This document shows, one piece after another, positions 1 to 8,306 of a stretch of DNA of 16,652 nucleotides (its first letter is position 1; the number at the start of each line of letters is the position of its first letter). The notes under the pieces were generated by a model. The model made no database searches and was not told the DNA's origin. It saw only the letters and a program-made list of their open reading frames with translations. The DNA lies in the NCBI GenBank assembly GCA_026770615.1, contig MU631452.1, forward strand, positions 44,470 through 61,121, given 5' to 3'. The position numbers and the translations under genes were made by a program. Source of the DNA: Pavlovales sp. CCMP2436 (taxonomy: Eukaryota > Haptophyta > Pavlovophyceae > Pavlovales).

Positions 1-116
1 ATCGGCTCCCGTAGCTAACTTAAATCAGGATGGCGTGAAATTAAACCGGTTATCTATCTGGTTGCGCCACAATTTTATAAACTGAGTGTTTCCAAACTGG
101 TTTGAGCTCATTTACC
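1..116. other. Left flank, no gene seen
   Basis: No supportable coding region is visible here. The stretch carries the first copy (about 79-103) of a sequence of about 25 bp, AACTGAGTGTTTCCAAACTG, that recurs just beyond the MITE at about 298-322, so the MITE at 119-284 sits between two direct copies. Confidence 0.5.
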
Positions 117-118
117 TA

Positions 119-284
119 CAGGGGATCGCAGGCAATAAGAACGGCGCTTTTTGAGGCTGAGGCTGAGTTTCATAGCAAATTACATACAAACAATGCTTAA
201 ATCTGCTTAATTACATACTAACCATGAAAAAAAAAGAGGCTCAGTTTCTTAACACGACGATTTCTTATTGCCCGCGATCCCCTG
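119..284 (+). mobile_element. MITE copy 1, 166 bp, TA target duplication
   Basis: A short non-coding element with terminal inverted repeats of about 23 bp that begin CAGGGGATCGC and end GCGATCCCCTG. It is flanked by TA dinucleotides at 117-118 and 285-286. Three more copies lie at 2856, 3153 and 8135. The TIR-plus-TA structure is that of Tc1/mariner-type non-autonomous elements, which is family knowledge. No transposase is encoded, so it would depend on one elsewhere. Inside the TIRs the arms share GAGGCTGAG / GAGGCTCAG motifs and TTACATAC repeats around a central AT-rich part. Confidence 0.9.
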
Positions 285-286
285 TA

Positions 287-411
287 TGGCTATTTATGAA
301 CTGAGTGTTTCCAAACTGGTTTTGGTTTTTTACGTATTGAGCTATGCATTTACATAGAGTTTACATTGCTTGTACCGCCGCCACGCGCAGACAAATAACC
401 GTATAAAATTA
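287..411. other. Spacer between MITE 1 and LINE copy A
   Basis: AT-rich, non-coding sequence. It contains the second copy of the direct repeat described at 79-103 and ends in an AT-rich stretch directly against the 3' terminus of LINE copy A. I see no gene. Confidence 0.5.
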
Positions 412-413
412 GA

Positions 414-537
414 ATGACGTGCGCTAATGTGCAGCTCGCCTAACCGCCGGGGGCGGCAATCTCCCGCTCTTTGTCTAGTTCCAGGCGGCGGGGTAGCTCA
501 ATAATCCTCCACTTATCTTAAAAAACTCTCTCCTCAT
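414..537 (-). repeat. LINE 3' UTR tail, copy A
   Basis: On the minus strand this tail runs from GGATTATTGAG near the ORF stop to the terminal GCGCACGTCATT followed by an AT-rich stretch. The same tail occurs at 5434-5594 (copy B), 8760-8884 and 16356-16490. A short hairpin-forming segment near the end (GCGAGCTGCGCAGAGCGC in copy B) is conserved in placement. Such conserved 3' structures are usually what the element's reverse transcriptase recognises, which is family knowledge. Confidence 0.75.
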
Positions 538-1300
538 CTAAGGTAGTTGCGGTTGTTGGCCTGGGATAAGTGGTTTGGTTCCTCTGTAGTGTGAGCCGAT
601 GTTGCTGTGTATCACGCGAATGGGCGTGGGTCCGAGGTCTGTTTGTCTGGGTGTGTTTATCAGTGTGACTAGTGAATGTTGTCGGAGCCTGCGTGCCCCT
701 GGTCTTGGTGCTGCTGGTGGCGCCCATTGGACGCTTAAAAGTTGATTTGGTAGTGGATGGGTTGGGTGAGGTAGATTGGGGTCTGGGCCTGCCATATGAA
801 TAAATAAGGTTGAGGTCACGTCTATTCGCACTTGCTTGTGGGTGGTTATTGCTATGTCGATCCGTAGGATGGTTGCTATGCTGTAGAATTGTTGTGTATC
901 CAACCGTCTTCCTTTGCCTGGTATGCCATCGACCACATGGGAGCGGTGCTGTTGCCACAGGGCTCTGTTGGGTCTTCGTCGGGCCGTCTGAGGTCCAAGT
1001 GGTTCTGGATGGTTTCGGGTAGCGCCCGGGCGTGAGCTATGGCTCGTTCGCGGAGGTTCGCTACTGCTTGTTTGAGACTTGCACCGCTGCCGTCGATTCC
1101 CATGGCTGCGTAGAGGAAACAGTTCCCGTCACCCACAACGTTCATGTCCATGAGGTTTACGGTAGCATAGAGCTGTTCGATTTCCTAGGCTCTTGCTGGT
1201 GTCCATTTGATGGTTGGCTTGGGTTTCCCATGGCGGCCCTTTTGAACGCGTGGGCGTTTCGAGGGGTTGTCGATGGTTAGTGTGTTGCTTCCGCCACTAT
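538..1300 (-). pseudogene. OTU-type cysteine protease domain of LINE copy A (degenerate)
   Basis: On the minus strand the sequence reads LMDMNVVGDGNCFLYAAMG (about 1095-1155), with the OTU signature D-G-N-C that supplies the catalytic Asp and Cys. It is followed by RERAIAHARALPE and, after a frameshift near 895-935, by FYSIATILRIDIAI and a terminal IGSHYRG that fits the catalytic His (His-Tyr) of the family. An in-frame TAG interrupts it upstream (ARA-stop-EIEQ, near 1187), where copy B has an uninterrupted GAHALKQ. The ORF ends at 538-540. OTU proteases remove ubiquitin or act as polyprotein proteases; which applies here is unknown. Copy B has the same domain, so the order is not a chance insertion. 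Confidence 0.65.
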
Positions 1301-1468
1301 CTTCTATCGGAGTGTTGTTGGTAAGTGTGCTGCTTCCGGCTCCATTTCCTGTTGGGGGGTTGGGTATGCCTGTACCCTTTTTTGTGCGAGGTCGTTTGGG
1401 GGGGTTGGGGGGTTGGAATTCCGCCCCTGGGCAGCCCGTCTGCCTTTCTTTTATTGTTTTCGTTGAGT

Positions 1469-1726
1469 GTGTGTAAGTTTCTAGTTAAAGGTCCGTCCCC
1501 GAGGGGATCTTACAGGATCTAAGTGTTGAGAGACACTCAGATCCAGGGATCCACCCCGAGCACACGAATACCGTCCCCACCGCTGATCAGTTCAGACACA
1601 CGACGATCGACAACTGACGACTCTCGACTGGCGCGCTGACCGACCTCCACTGCTCTCCCTCGCGTCGTCTGGAAATGCAGCACCGTCTGCGAGCGCGGCA
1701 CACCTGCGCGACTCACAAAACATTAC
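1469..1726 (+). repeat. 258 bp dispersed repeat (introner-like family), copy 1
   Basis: It begins GTGTGTAAGTTTCTAG and ends AAACATTAC. An inverted copy of the same 258 nt length lies at 8981-9238, and diverged or partial copies lie at 13716, 14652 and 16052. Inside is a conserved hairpin: GGATCTAAGTGT pairs with ACACTCAGATCC at about 1514-1543. The first bases resemble a 5' splice site (GTAAGT). It is nested in LINE copy A between the proline-rich linker and the OTU domain. No open reading frame is conserved between copies, so it appears non-coding. Confidence 0.8.
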
Positions 1727-1814
1727 TTCTTCACTAGCCTGTATCACATATATTGCGATTCTTGCCCTGAGGGACAGAAATCGCAAATATACGCGGCTTT
1801 TCTGCTGGCCCAGT

Positions 1815-2737
1815 CTATCCCACCCCTTGCCGGGGGTGGGCCTCGGGCGCAGGGCTTTGGGATGCAGGAAATCGCGGGCTTGCTGGCTCATGATTGTGTT
1901 TTGGCAACTTTGAGTTTGCTGGCTCATATTTGGTTTTGGGTTTCTTGCCGCCCGAGTGGTGTGTCAGCGTGGTTGACTGGATGGTCTCAAAGGCCCTTTT
2001 GGTAGACGAGCGCATTGTGCGAGGGTAAATTACGTGCATGAATATGACGGCTTGTCCGAACTTAATGCGTGTTTGTTCGACGGGCCTGCTACAGATTCGT
2101 GGTGTATGGTGGGACTAGATGGTCCTGTTTTGGGTTTCTGATGTATAGCGGGACTGGCTGCTCCTGGTAGTGCTGGGGGTGTCGCTCGAGACGGTCTCTT
2201 CTGGATGCGCTTTGGGGGTATGACTCGAAGCGATATTTTCTGGATTTGTTTTTTCACGATTGGTATGCGTAAGCGTGGCTGTCCTCGGTTGGGCCTGAGG
2301 GTGGGCTCAGGCTGCATGGGGGGTATGGTCGGGTCTGCACTTAGGAATGAGGCTTCGTCTGGTAGTGCTGAGGGTGTGACTCGGGACAAGCTCTTCTGGA
2401 TGCGCTTTGAGGGTATGACTCGAGGCGGTCTCTTCTGGATTTGTTTTTTCCCGATTGGTATGCGTAAGCGTGGCTGGCCTCGGCTGGGCCTGAGGGTGGG
2501 CTCAGTCTGCATGGAGGGTATGGTCGGGTCTGCACCTGGGAGTGAGTCTTCGTTATTCGGAGGTTGATTGCGGGTCAAGCGTATTCGTTTGGCAGGAGTT
2601 ATCTGTGTGCTGGTGTCCTTTGGAGGTATGGGCTCATGCTGCATAGGTGATATGGCCGCTGGTAACTCGTTTTGAGCGATGCTGTCCGTTGGGGGTATGG
2701 GTTCGTAATGAATGGGTGGTAAGGATGATGGTACCAT
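1815..2737 (-). pseudogene. Proline-rich linker of LINE copy A with tandem duplications
   Basis: A minus-strand reading frame (2737 to 2030, continued in another frame to 1815) rich in Pro, Arg, Lys and Ser. A 195 bp block is duplicated in frame: 2161-2355 and 2356-2550 encode near-copies containing RGQPRLRIP and PPKRIQK- or PSKRIQK-type motifs, a 65-residue period. Further right, shorter units encode variants of PPIHYEPIPPTDS. Low-complexity basic/proline-rich stretches are common linkers in such elements, but I know no function for this one. Frame changes between 1815 and 2039 show decay. Confidence 0.5.
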
Positions 2738-2855
2738 ATTGTGCTGTCCGTTGGGGGTATGGGTTCGTAATGAATGGGTGGTAAGGATGATGGTACCATA
2801 TTGTTTTGGGCGGTGCTGTCCGTTAGGGGTATGGGCTCATACTGCATAGGTGGTA

Positions 2856-3021
2856 CAGGGGATCGCGGGCAATAAGAACGGCGCTTTTTGAGGCTGAGGC
2901 TGAGTTTCTTAGTGAATTACATAGAAACAATGCTTAAAGTTGCTTAAATTACATACAAACAATGCAAAAAAAGAGGCTCAGTATCTAAACACGACGGTTT
3001 CTTATTGCCCGCGATCCCCTG
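2856..3021 (+). mobile_element. MITE copy 2, 166 bp, TA target duplication
   Basis: TIRs CAGGGGATCGCGGGCAATAA / inverse at the other end, with TA at 2854-2855 and 3022-3023. Joining the flanks gives GCATAGGTGGTATGGCCGC, matching the intact tandem-repeat unit at about 2641-2660 (GCATAGGTGATATGGCCGC). This shows precise insertion at TA with duplication. It is the same family and orientation as copies 1 and 3. Confidence 0.93.
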
Positions 3022-3152
3022 TATGGCCGCTGGTGCTTCTTTTTGGGTGATGTTGTCAGTTGGGGGTATGGGCGCATACTGCATAGGAGGTGAGGCTGAT
3101 GGTTCCTTGTTTTGAGCGATGCTGTCCGTTGGGGGTATGGGCTCGTATTGTA

Positions 3153-3320
3153 CAGGGGATCGCGGGCAATAAGAACGGCGGGTTTTGAGGCTGAGACTAA
3201 GTTTCTTAGCAAATTACATACAAACAATGGTAAAGTTTTGGTTAAAATTACTATTGAAGGGCTAAAAAACGAGGCTCAGTTTCTTTAACACGACGGTTTC
3301 TTATCGCCCGCGATCCCCTG
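3153..3320 (+). mobile_element. MITE copy 3, 168 bp, TA target duplication
   Basis: Same TIRs as the other copies, flanked by TA at 3151-3152 and 3321-3322. Removing the element and one TA restores GTATTGTATAGGTGG, aligned with CATACTGCATAGGTGG in neighbouring units. The internal part is more diverged than in copies 1 and 2 (AAAATTACTATTGAAGGGC near the middle), so it is probably an older or different subtype. Confidence 0.92.
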
Positions 3321-3360
3321 TATAGGTGGTATGGCCGCTGGTGCTGTGTTTTGATTCAGT

Positions 3361-4043
3361 TTCCTTGCTGCCCGCTCAACTGTCTAGGCGGCCCACATGG
3401 CTACCTTAAACTTATACGCGTCGTATATAGATGTAATGTACTTGGTTGACGCCGCTGATGCTTCGATTGCCGCTTCGCGTGATTTGTGCATGCTGAGGCT
3501 GTCGCGTAGGAGAGTGTACCGTAGTGTTAGTCGCCGGGCTTGGGTGCATCACCGGTGTCGACGTCCTTCTTTCTGAGCTCTTCTTTGACACTTAATCCTA
3601 CCCTTCCGGTGAAGTAGTCCGGCCGAGAAAGCATGTGTGTCGCCATTGAATTTGGTTTGGCGGGTCCCAGGCGCTGGGATGGTTCCTTGCAGAGAGAGCG
3701 GTGGAGGTCGTGGCGGTGCTTTTCCGTTGACGAGCACTCGTGGTATAGGTGATGCTTTGTATCTTGTGAGTTGGGAGTGTCTGTGTATTGTTCATGGTGG
3801 CAGCTGAGAACGGCTGCGAACGCGCCAACATCGTGGGTGCTTGCCAAGTTTGTTGCTTTGCGGTGGCTGGGTTGGTGGTGTGGAAGGGTCGATTTCCGTG
3901 TCCAATGGGTCATCCGGGTCGTTTATGGGCTCATCGCCCTTAATGAGCTTGGTTCGTTCGGCATTTAAAGCTTTAGTGGCTGCTAGGAGGACCCCTAGTA
4001 TGGTGCCCGTCTTGTACTCCCAGATTGGGTTCAGTTTGAGCAT
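3361..4043 (-). pseudogene. Linker downstream of the zinc knuckle, LINE copy A (frameshifted)
   Basis: Minus-strand frames continue the knuckle ORF. IWEYKTGTILGVLLAATKAL (about 3978-4037) matches copy B FEYKTGSIQGILLAATSAL, followed by NAERTKLI / VDERTKLI. Further on, THDVGAFAAVL matches copy B THDVNAFYVKL in a different frame, and EAAIEASAASTKYITSIYDA near 3430-3490 still looks coding. The frame changes at least twice, so this copy is not translatable as one protein. Function unknown; it is an alpha-helical, basic linker before the OTU domain. Confidence 0.5.
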
Positions 4044-5104
4044 TCCTCGACTAGCTCCTGGGTCTGTATCGAGACGCTCCCGGCGTGCGCGTCCGGGTGG
4101 CTGAGTGCAGAGTCGGCAATGGCGCGTAATTCCAAGTTGGTGCCGAGTCCTCCGAGTTTTTTCATGATTACGGTATATCGAAGGTCACGTTGGTCGGCGG
4201 TTGCTGGGCAATGTTTCATGATATGTTCGACTGAGTCCGTATCGTCCGCTGGGTTCAGGCTTTTCATGATGCAGAAGGGGCATTTGGTGCTAAGTTTAGG
4301 GCCACCTTCGTAAAGGGTAATATCGAGGAGCTTTGGTTCGTCTCTTGCATGTTCTGTGTTGTAATTCGCGGTGCTTGTCATGTATCGAACGTATGTGTGT
4401 TGGGTAGCCTCTGAGTTTCCCCCCATGGGTGGCCTTAGGGAGGCTGTTGACTCCTTCATCCAGAGGTCGGTTCGGTCTCTTAAGCGGATGGCATGTTTTT
4501 GTGTGCGTCTAGTGAGGTTCCGGGAGTCTTTGCGGGCATGGATGTTCATAGCTTGGGTTCCCGCTTCTTCTATGACTGCCCTGCGGATGGTGGATGGTGC
4601 GTGGTCGATAAAGTTCCCGTCTTTATCTGTGGCGCTGTACCTTGCTGGCGGCCAAGCATATGGGCCCAGGTCGTGAAAGGGGGGTTGGTTCTCCAATGCC
4701 ACTTGTCTGGCGGCCCAGTCAGCGCAGACGTTGAGTGTCACATACACTGCGTCATAGGCTGGCGTTGGTGCTCCTCCTGCCGTGAGTGGTGGTTGTATCT
4801 CATTGGCCTTCTCGTTTGCCTTGGCGATGAGGGCATCGGTTCCCGCGTTGCCAATAATGTAGACTTGGCTGGCCGTGTCGATTCTTGGGTCTTGTATCAG
4901 TGGCCTAAGGAAGGAGTCTGCTTTGTGAGCTTCCTGGTGCTTGAAGCTGTGGGTTTTGCCGGCGTGGGTGTTGCGTGTGAGGAGTTCGCTGAGTCTTCGG
5001 AGTTGTGACTGTCGGTTTGGCGTGGCTATTTCGTCCGTGCCTTGGTGTTGGGGTTGTGAGTCAGTGTTTGCGACTGTGTTGCAGTTGGGGTTTAAGCGCC
5101 ACAA
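4031..5104 (-). pseudogene. RNase H-like plus CCHC zinc-knuckle region of LINE copy A
   Basis: A 357-residue minus-strand frame, the longest in the element. Around residues 140-150 it has LNVCADWAARQVALE, an N-x-x-A-D pattern typical of the last helix of retroelement RNase H. Residues of about 200-240 are basic (RRTQKHAIRLRDRTDLW, ESTASLRPP). Near residue 280 lies CPFC-x15-H-x4-C with a Glu before the His, a knuckle seen at LINE C-termini. Copy B shares the same motifs at 6617-7648. The MWRLNP start is only the first ATG after upstream stops and is probably not the true protein start. It is called a pseudogene because the downstream frames are broken and reverse transcriptase is missing. Confidence 0.6.
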
Positions 5105-5290
5105 ATTCCTGAGTGGGTTGAGGCAGTCCCAAGAGGTGGTGACTGTCGTCTGTGTTTGGAGGGATTTAAGGTGGAGGCTGAGTGTTGCAGCTGTGAGCTT
5201 GCTGTCTAGAGCGTCTTTGTCCCCTGGAGTCCTGGACGGATGGCGTTGGTCATGTGTATTTCCCGTCTCCCGTCTGGTTACTTAATTAGG

Positions 5291-5431
5291 TATGCGACGC
5301 GACGCCTCCTGCTGTTTTCCCTGTCATCTCCTTGTGGGAGCCATCGACTGCTACGTCGGTGACTGTTGAGCGGGCGCGAGCTGGGTACCAGAGAAAACGA
5401 ACTTTTCATAGGTTCACCAGGATAATATTTT
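5291..5431. other. Junction between LINE copies A and B
   Basis: About 140 bp lies between the last sequence I can relate to copy A and the 3' terminus of copy B. No coding region or known motif is evident. It may be the far 5' part of copy A or the target into which copy B inserted. Confidence 0.35.
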
Positions 5432-5433
5432 TA

Positions 5434-5594
5434 ATGACGTGCGCTCTGCGCAGCTCGCCCAGCCTGAGCCTCACTAATGAGGTCGGCAATCTCCTTCCCC
5501 CGGCCCCGAGACCCCCCATTGGGGATTTCTGGCCGGTGGGCAAGGATGACTAATAATCCACTTCTTATCTTAATACTCTTCCGTTCTTCTTCTT
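5434..5594 (-). repeat. LINE 3' UTR tail, copy B
   Basis: It runs on the minus strand from the ORF stop (TAG, 5595-5597) through CCCACCGGCC and GGCCGGGGGAAGGAGAT to GCGAGCTGCGCAGAGCGCACG, followed by TCATTAAAAATATT. It is colinear with the tails at 414, 8760 and 16356. Confidence 0.75.
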
Positions 5595-6461
5595 CTAGGT
5601 TGCGGTTGGTGGTTGTTGGTCGAGGGTGAGTGGTTTGGGTGCTCGGAAGTGTGATCCGATGTCGGTGTGTATGACGCGAGTGGGGATCCGTTCGGTGTCT
5701 GTTTGTCTAGGAGTGTTTAGCAGTGTGATTAGGGAGTATCGGTGTAGTCTCTTTGTGCCCGGTGGTGGTGGTGGCGTTCATTGGCAGCTTTTTTCTAGTG
5801 GCAGAAGGTCAGCTGGGTGTGGTATGGCGGGGGGTGGGCCGTGCGGTGTAGCAGAGATCAGTGTTTGGCAAACTTTCGTTCCTTTGTCCAAATGACGTGT
5901 AATTACTATGTCAATGCGTAGGACGGTGGCTATGCTGTAGAACATGTTGCTGTTTATCCAGGCTTTCTCTCCTTCCTGGTGGTCCATCGACCAAGTGCAT
6001 GTGGTGTCAATATCCCCGTAGGGGTCTGTTGGGTGTTCTGCCGGTCGTCTGATATCCAGGAAATTTGGACGGTCATCGGTAGCGAGCGGGCGTGGGCTAT
6101 AGCTTGCCTGCAAAGGGTCGCTGCTACTTGCGGGTGGCCCGTGCCGTGGCCGTTTATACTCAGGGTGGCGTAAAGATAGAAAGCAGTTCCCGTCGCGGCA
6201 GACGTCCATGTCTTCAAGGCTTACAGTCCTGTAGAGTTGTTTGAGCGCATGAGCCCCCGTTGGTGTCCACGGGATTGTTATAAATCCCCTGTGTTTCTTG
6301 GTCACCTTGCCTGTCGGTTCCTCTTGGGTGCGTTTGCGTTGAGTGGGTTTATTGCTGGTTGGGGTGGGGTTGTCGACGCGGTCTTTCGTTGGGTTGTTGG
6401 GTATCGGCCTCTTAGGTGGATTATTCTGGGGTGAGGTTTTTCTGGGCTGTTCGTTTGGCAC
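5595..6461 (-). pseudogene. OTU-type cysteine protease domain of LINE copy B (frameshifted)
   Basis: The minus strand reads LEDMDVCRDGNCF (about 6180-6220), carrying the OTU D-G-N-C signature. The homologous continuation YLYATLSINGHG and RQAIAHARSLPMTV lies in another frame. The first frame then resumes with FLDIRRPAEHPTDPYGD, WSMDHQ and MFYSIATVLRIDIVITRH. At the end HTDIGSHFRAPKPL fits the catalytic-His segment, ending at TAG 5595-5597. The N-terminal part (6300-6461) is a basic Pro/Thr/Lys linker. At least two frameshifts break it. OTU folds in retroelements are taken to be proteases or deubiquitinases; activity here is unlikely. Confidence 0.65.
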
Positions 6462-6616
6462 CGGGTGCAGGCTGCCTCTTGGGCGGGTTATTTGGTGGTG
6501 GAGTTCCGCTGGGCTGCTCGTTTGGTCGCCTTCTTGTGTGCTTGTTGGGCAGCTGTGCGTGCCTTCAGTTGGAGTTTGCGAAGCTTGACATAGAAGGCGT
6601 TGACATCGTGCGTCTG

Positions 6617-7648
6617 CTAGGTTTCCTGTGTTGTCCTGTCGTGAATGGCCTGGTTATGTCGTAGGGTGTCCTTCTCCTTCGCTATCGCTGTCCATTCCTT
6701 CTGACGGTCTTCCGGGTCGATGGTGGGCGCGGCCCCTATTATGAGCTTGGTGCGTTCGTCGACTAGGGCTGAGGTGGCTGCTAGGAGTATCCCTTGGATA
6801 GAGCCTGTCTTGTACTCGAAGTCTTTGTTTTGCGTTTGGCATTCCCGGACCAGGTCACGGGTCTGTACTGGGACGCTTCCGGCGTAGGCATCAGGGTGGT
6901 TGAGCGTAGAGTCTGCGATGGCATTTAATTCCGGAGTAGGTGCGAGGCCTCGGAATTTGTGCGTGATGGCGTCTCGGCGTTGGTTTCGTTGTTCAGCGGT
7001 TGACGGGCAAGTGATCATGATGTGTTCTAATGAGTCTGTGCCCTCTTCTGGATGCAGGCCTTTCTTGAGGCAGAAGGGGCACTTGGTGCTGAGTTTGGAT
7101 CCTCCTTCGGAGAGTGTAACGTCTAGGAGTTGGGGCTCGTCTCTAGCCCGTTCAGTGTTGCAGCTTAGGGTGCCTGACATGCATCGGATGTATGTGCGTT
7201 GTGTGGCCTCTAAGTTGGCACCGCAGGGTGGTCTTAGGGAGGCAGTTGACTCTTCGGCCCAGAGGTCTGTCCGGTCTTTGATGCGGCTGGCATGTTTTCG
7301 TGCGCGTCTATCGCGGTCTCTGGGATCTTTTTGGATGTGGGCACGAAGTGCATCGGCGCTTGTTTCCTCTATGACCGCCTTGCGTATGGTGGATGGGTGT
7401 GGTCGATGAAAATCCCGTTTTGGTTTGTGGCGCTGTATGGTGCGGGTGGCCAGGCGCATGGGCCTAGGTAGGTCATGGAAGGGGGTTTTCCCCTCGACTG
7501 CTACTTGTCGGGCTGCCCAGTCTGCGCATACGTTCAGTGTCACATGGATTGGGTCGTAGGCTGGTGTGGGTGCTGCTCCGGCCATGGGCGCTGGCTGTGC
7601 CTCAATGGCCTTGGCGATGAGAGCCTTCGTTGTATCAGAGTTGACCAT
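6617..7648 (-). pseudogene. RNase H-like plus CCHC zinc-knuckle region of LINE copy B
   Basis: A 343-residue minus-strand frame parallel to 4031-5104. It has LNVCADWAARQVAVEGK, RKHASRIKDRTDLWAEEST, ASLRPP and DEPQLLDVTLSEGGSKLST. These are followed by the knuckle CPFC-x15-H-x4-C (CPFCLKKGLHPEEGTDSLEH) and TGSIQGILLAATSALVDERT. Residue-level conservation with copy A, while the DNA differs at many third positions, indicates that this was a selected coding region in the parent element. Upstream sequence (7649-7745) has an in-frame stop before the MVNSDTT start. It ends TTQET at 6617, then homology continues into a linker toward the OTU domain. Confidence 0.6.
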
Positions 7649-7745
7649 CTAGATTTGGTTGGCTGTGTCTACTGTTGGGTTTGTCATCAGTGGTCTGAGA
7701 TGTTTGTCCATTTTGGTGCTTGAAGGTATTGGTTTTGCCCGGTAA

Positions 7746-8132
7746 GCTAACTCCCGCCAGTAGACAGCAAACCGCCACTGACGCAGTTTCCATGGGCAAG
7801 GACAGTTCGCTGTGGGATTCGAGGATCAATACCACGCGGAAGAGTCCGCCAGCGACCATCAACTAAAGGAGCACGAAAGCTAGGAAGCGCACCCAGCGAA
7901 ACCCCATGATATCCGCTGCAAAGGTCCGCCTGCCCTGGGGCATGCCAGCATCGGTGATCGCCGTGAGCGCACGTAAAACGCTGTTCTTGTTCTTGGTGAT
8001 CAGCGACCTAGTCTCCCCCACGTCGCCGTCGGTGCGCCTAGATTCGACATGCAATTCTCTATATCTCTCGATGAGCAGCCCCTTCTGGTTGCCGTCGGCC
8101 GACAGCGATGCGGAATATCGCTGCGATAACTC
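7746..8132 (-). pseudogene. Fragment of an unrecognised membrane protein gene
   Basis: The minus-strand frame reads from ELSQRYSASLSADGNQ (just inside MITE 4) through a soluble, charged stretch (RYRELHVESRRTDGD) to two or three hydrophobic segments: VRFLAFVLL, then after one in-frame TAG (7863-7865) LMVAGGLFRVVLIL, then ASVAVCCLLAGVSL. It ends where LINE copy B begins. Hydrophobic segments continuing in frame on both sides of a single stop suggest a once-intact membrane protein truncated by the LINE and flanked by the MITE. I do not recognise the family. It could also be an intron-containing gene in which the TAG lies in an intron. Confidence 0.35.
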
Positions 8133-8134
8133 TA

Positions 8135-8300
8135 CAAGGGATCGTGGGCAATAAGAAACCGTCGTGTTAAGAAACTGAGCCTCTTTTTTTGCATTGTTTG
8201 TATGTAATTTAAACAAATTTGAGTATTGTCTGTATGTAATTTGCTAAGAAACTCAGCCTCAGCCTCAAAAAGCGCCGTTCTTACTGCCCGCGATTCCCTG
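8135..8300 (-). mobile_element. MITE copy 4, 166 bp, inverted relative to copies 1-3
   Basis: The termini CAAGGGATCG and CGATTCCCTG are slightly mutated versions of the family TIRs. TA flanks lie at 8133-8134 and 8301-8302. The internal order (AAACCGTCGTG, then GAGCCTCTTTTTTTGC, then TTGCTAAGAAACTCAGCC) is the reverse complement of copies 1-3. It lies next to the membrane-protein fragment. Confidence 0.9.
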
Positions 8301-8306
8301 TAGACG

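Larger units (their letters stand above)
2610..3360 (-). repeat. Degenerate tandem repeats, units of about 62-75 bp, interrupted by two MITEs
   Basis: Units containing GTCCGTTGGGGGTATGGG start near 2618, 2681, 2743, 2812, 3046 and 3119. Two adjacent units (2681 and 2743) are nearly identical with a 62 bp period, which is not a multiple of three and therefore shifts the minus-strand frame. Encoded units read like PPIHYEPIPPTDS. MITE copies 2 and 3 split two of the units at a TA, and the uninterrupted neighbouring units show the sequence before insertion. Confidence 0.8.
412..5290 (-). mobile_element. 5'-truncated non-LTR retrotransposon-like element, copy A
   Basis: A minus-strand element recognised by comparison with copy B (5432-7745), which has the same order of parts: RNase H-like region, zinc knuckle, linker, OTU protease, then a 3' UTR ending in TGACGT-type sequence. 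Copy A is broken by frameshifts and stops and by nested insertions (MITEs at 2856-3021 and 3153-3320, a 258 bp repeat at 1469-1726). No reverse transcriptase is present, so it is 5' truncated or its start is too decayed to see. The combination of RNase H, CCHC-type knuckle and OTU-like cysteine protease recalls the Dualen/RandI LINE group of algae; that assignment is inference. The right edge is uncertain, roughly 5290-5400. Confidence 0.65.
5432..7745 (-). mobile_element. 5'-truncated non-LTR retrotransposon-like element, copy B
   Basis: A minus-strand element homologous to copy A without the nested insertions. It consists of an RNase H-like/zinc-knuckle frame (6617-7648), an OTU domain (5595-6461), and a 3' UTR ending at 5434. 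Homology to copy A begins at GKTNTFKHQ (about 7743, copy A GKTHSFKHQ), and the sequence beyond 7746 is unrelated membrane-protein-like DNA. This is a classic 5' truncation from incomplete target-primed reverse transcription. Stops and frameshifts in the RNase H and OTU parts show that it is inactive. Confidence 0.65.

Noticed and set aside
2205..2567. Plus-strand 120-codon frame with repeated Phe/Gly/Met motifs
   Set aside because: Shadow of the duplicated minus-strand linker of LINE copy A.
1..3322. CRISPR-like array suggested by recurring units near 2600-3350
   Set aside because: Units are degenerate, adjoining, coding on the minus strand and interrupted by MITEs; there are no uniform repeats with unique spacers, and the DNA is eukaryotic.
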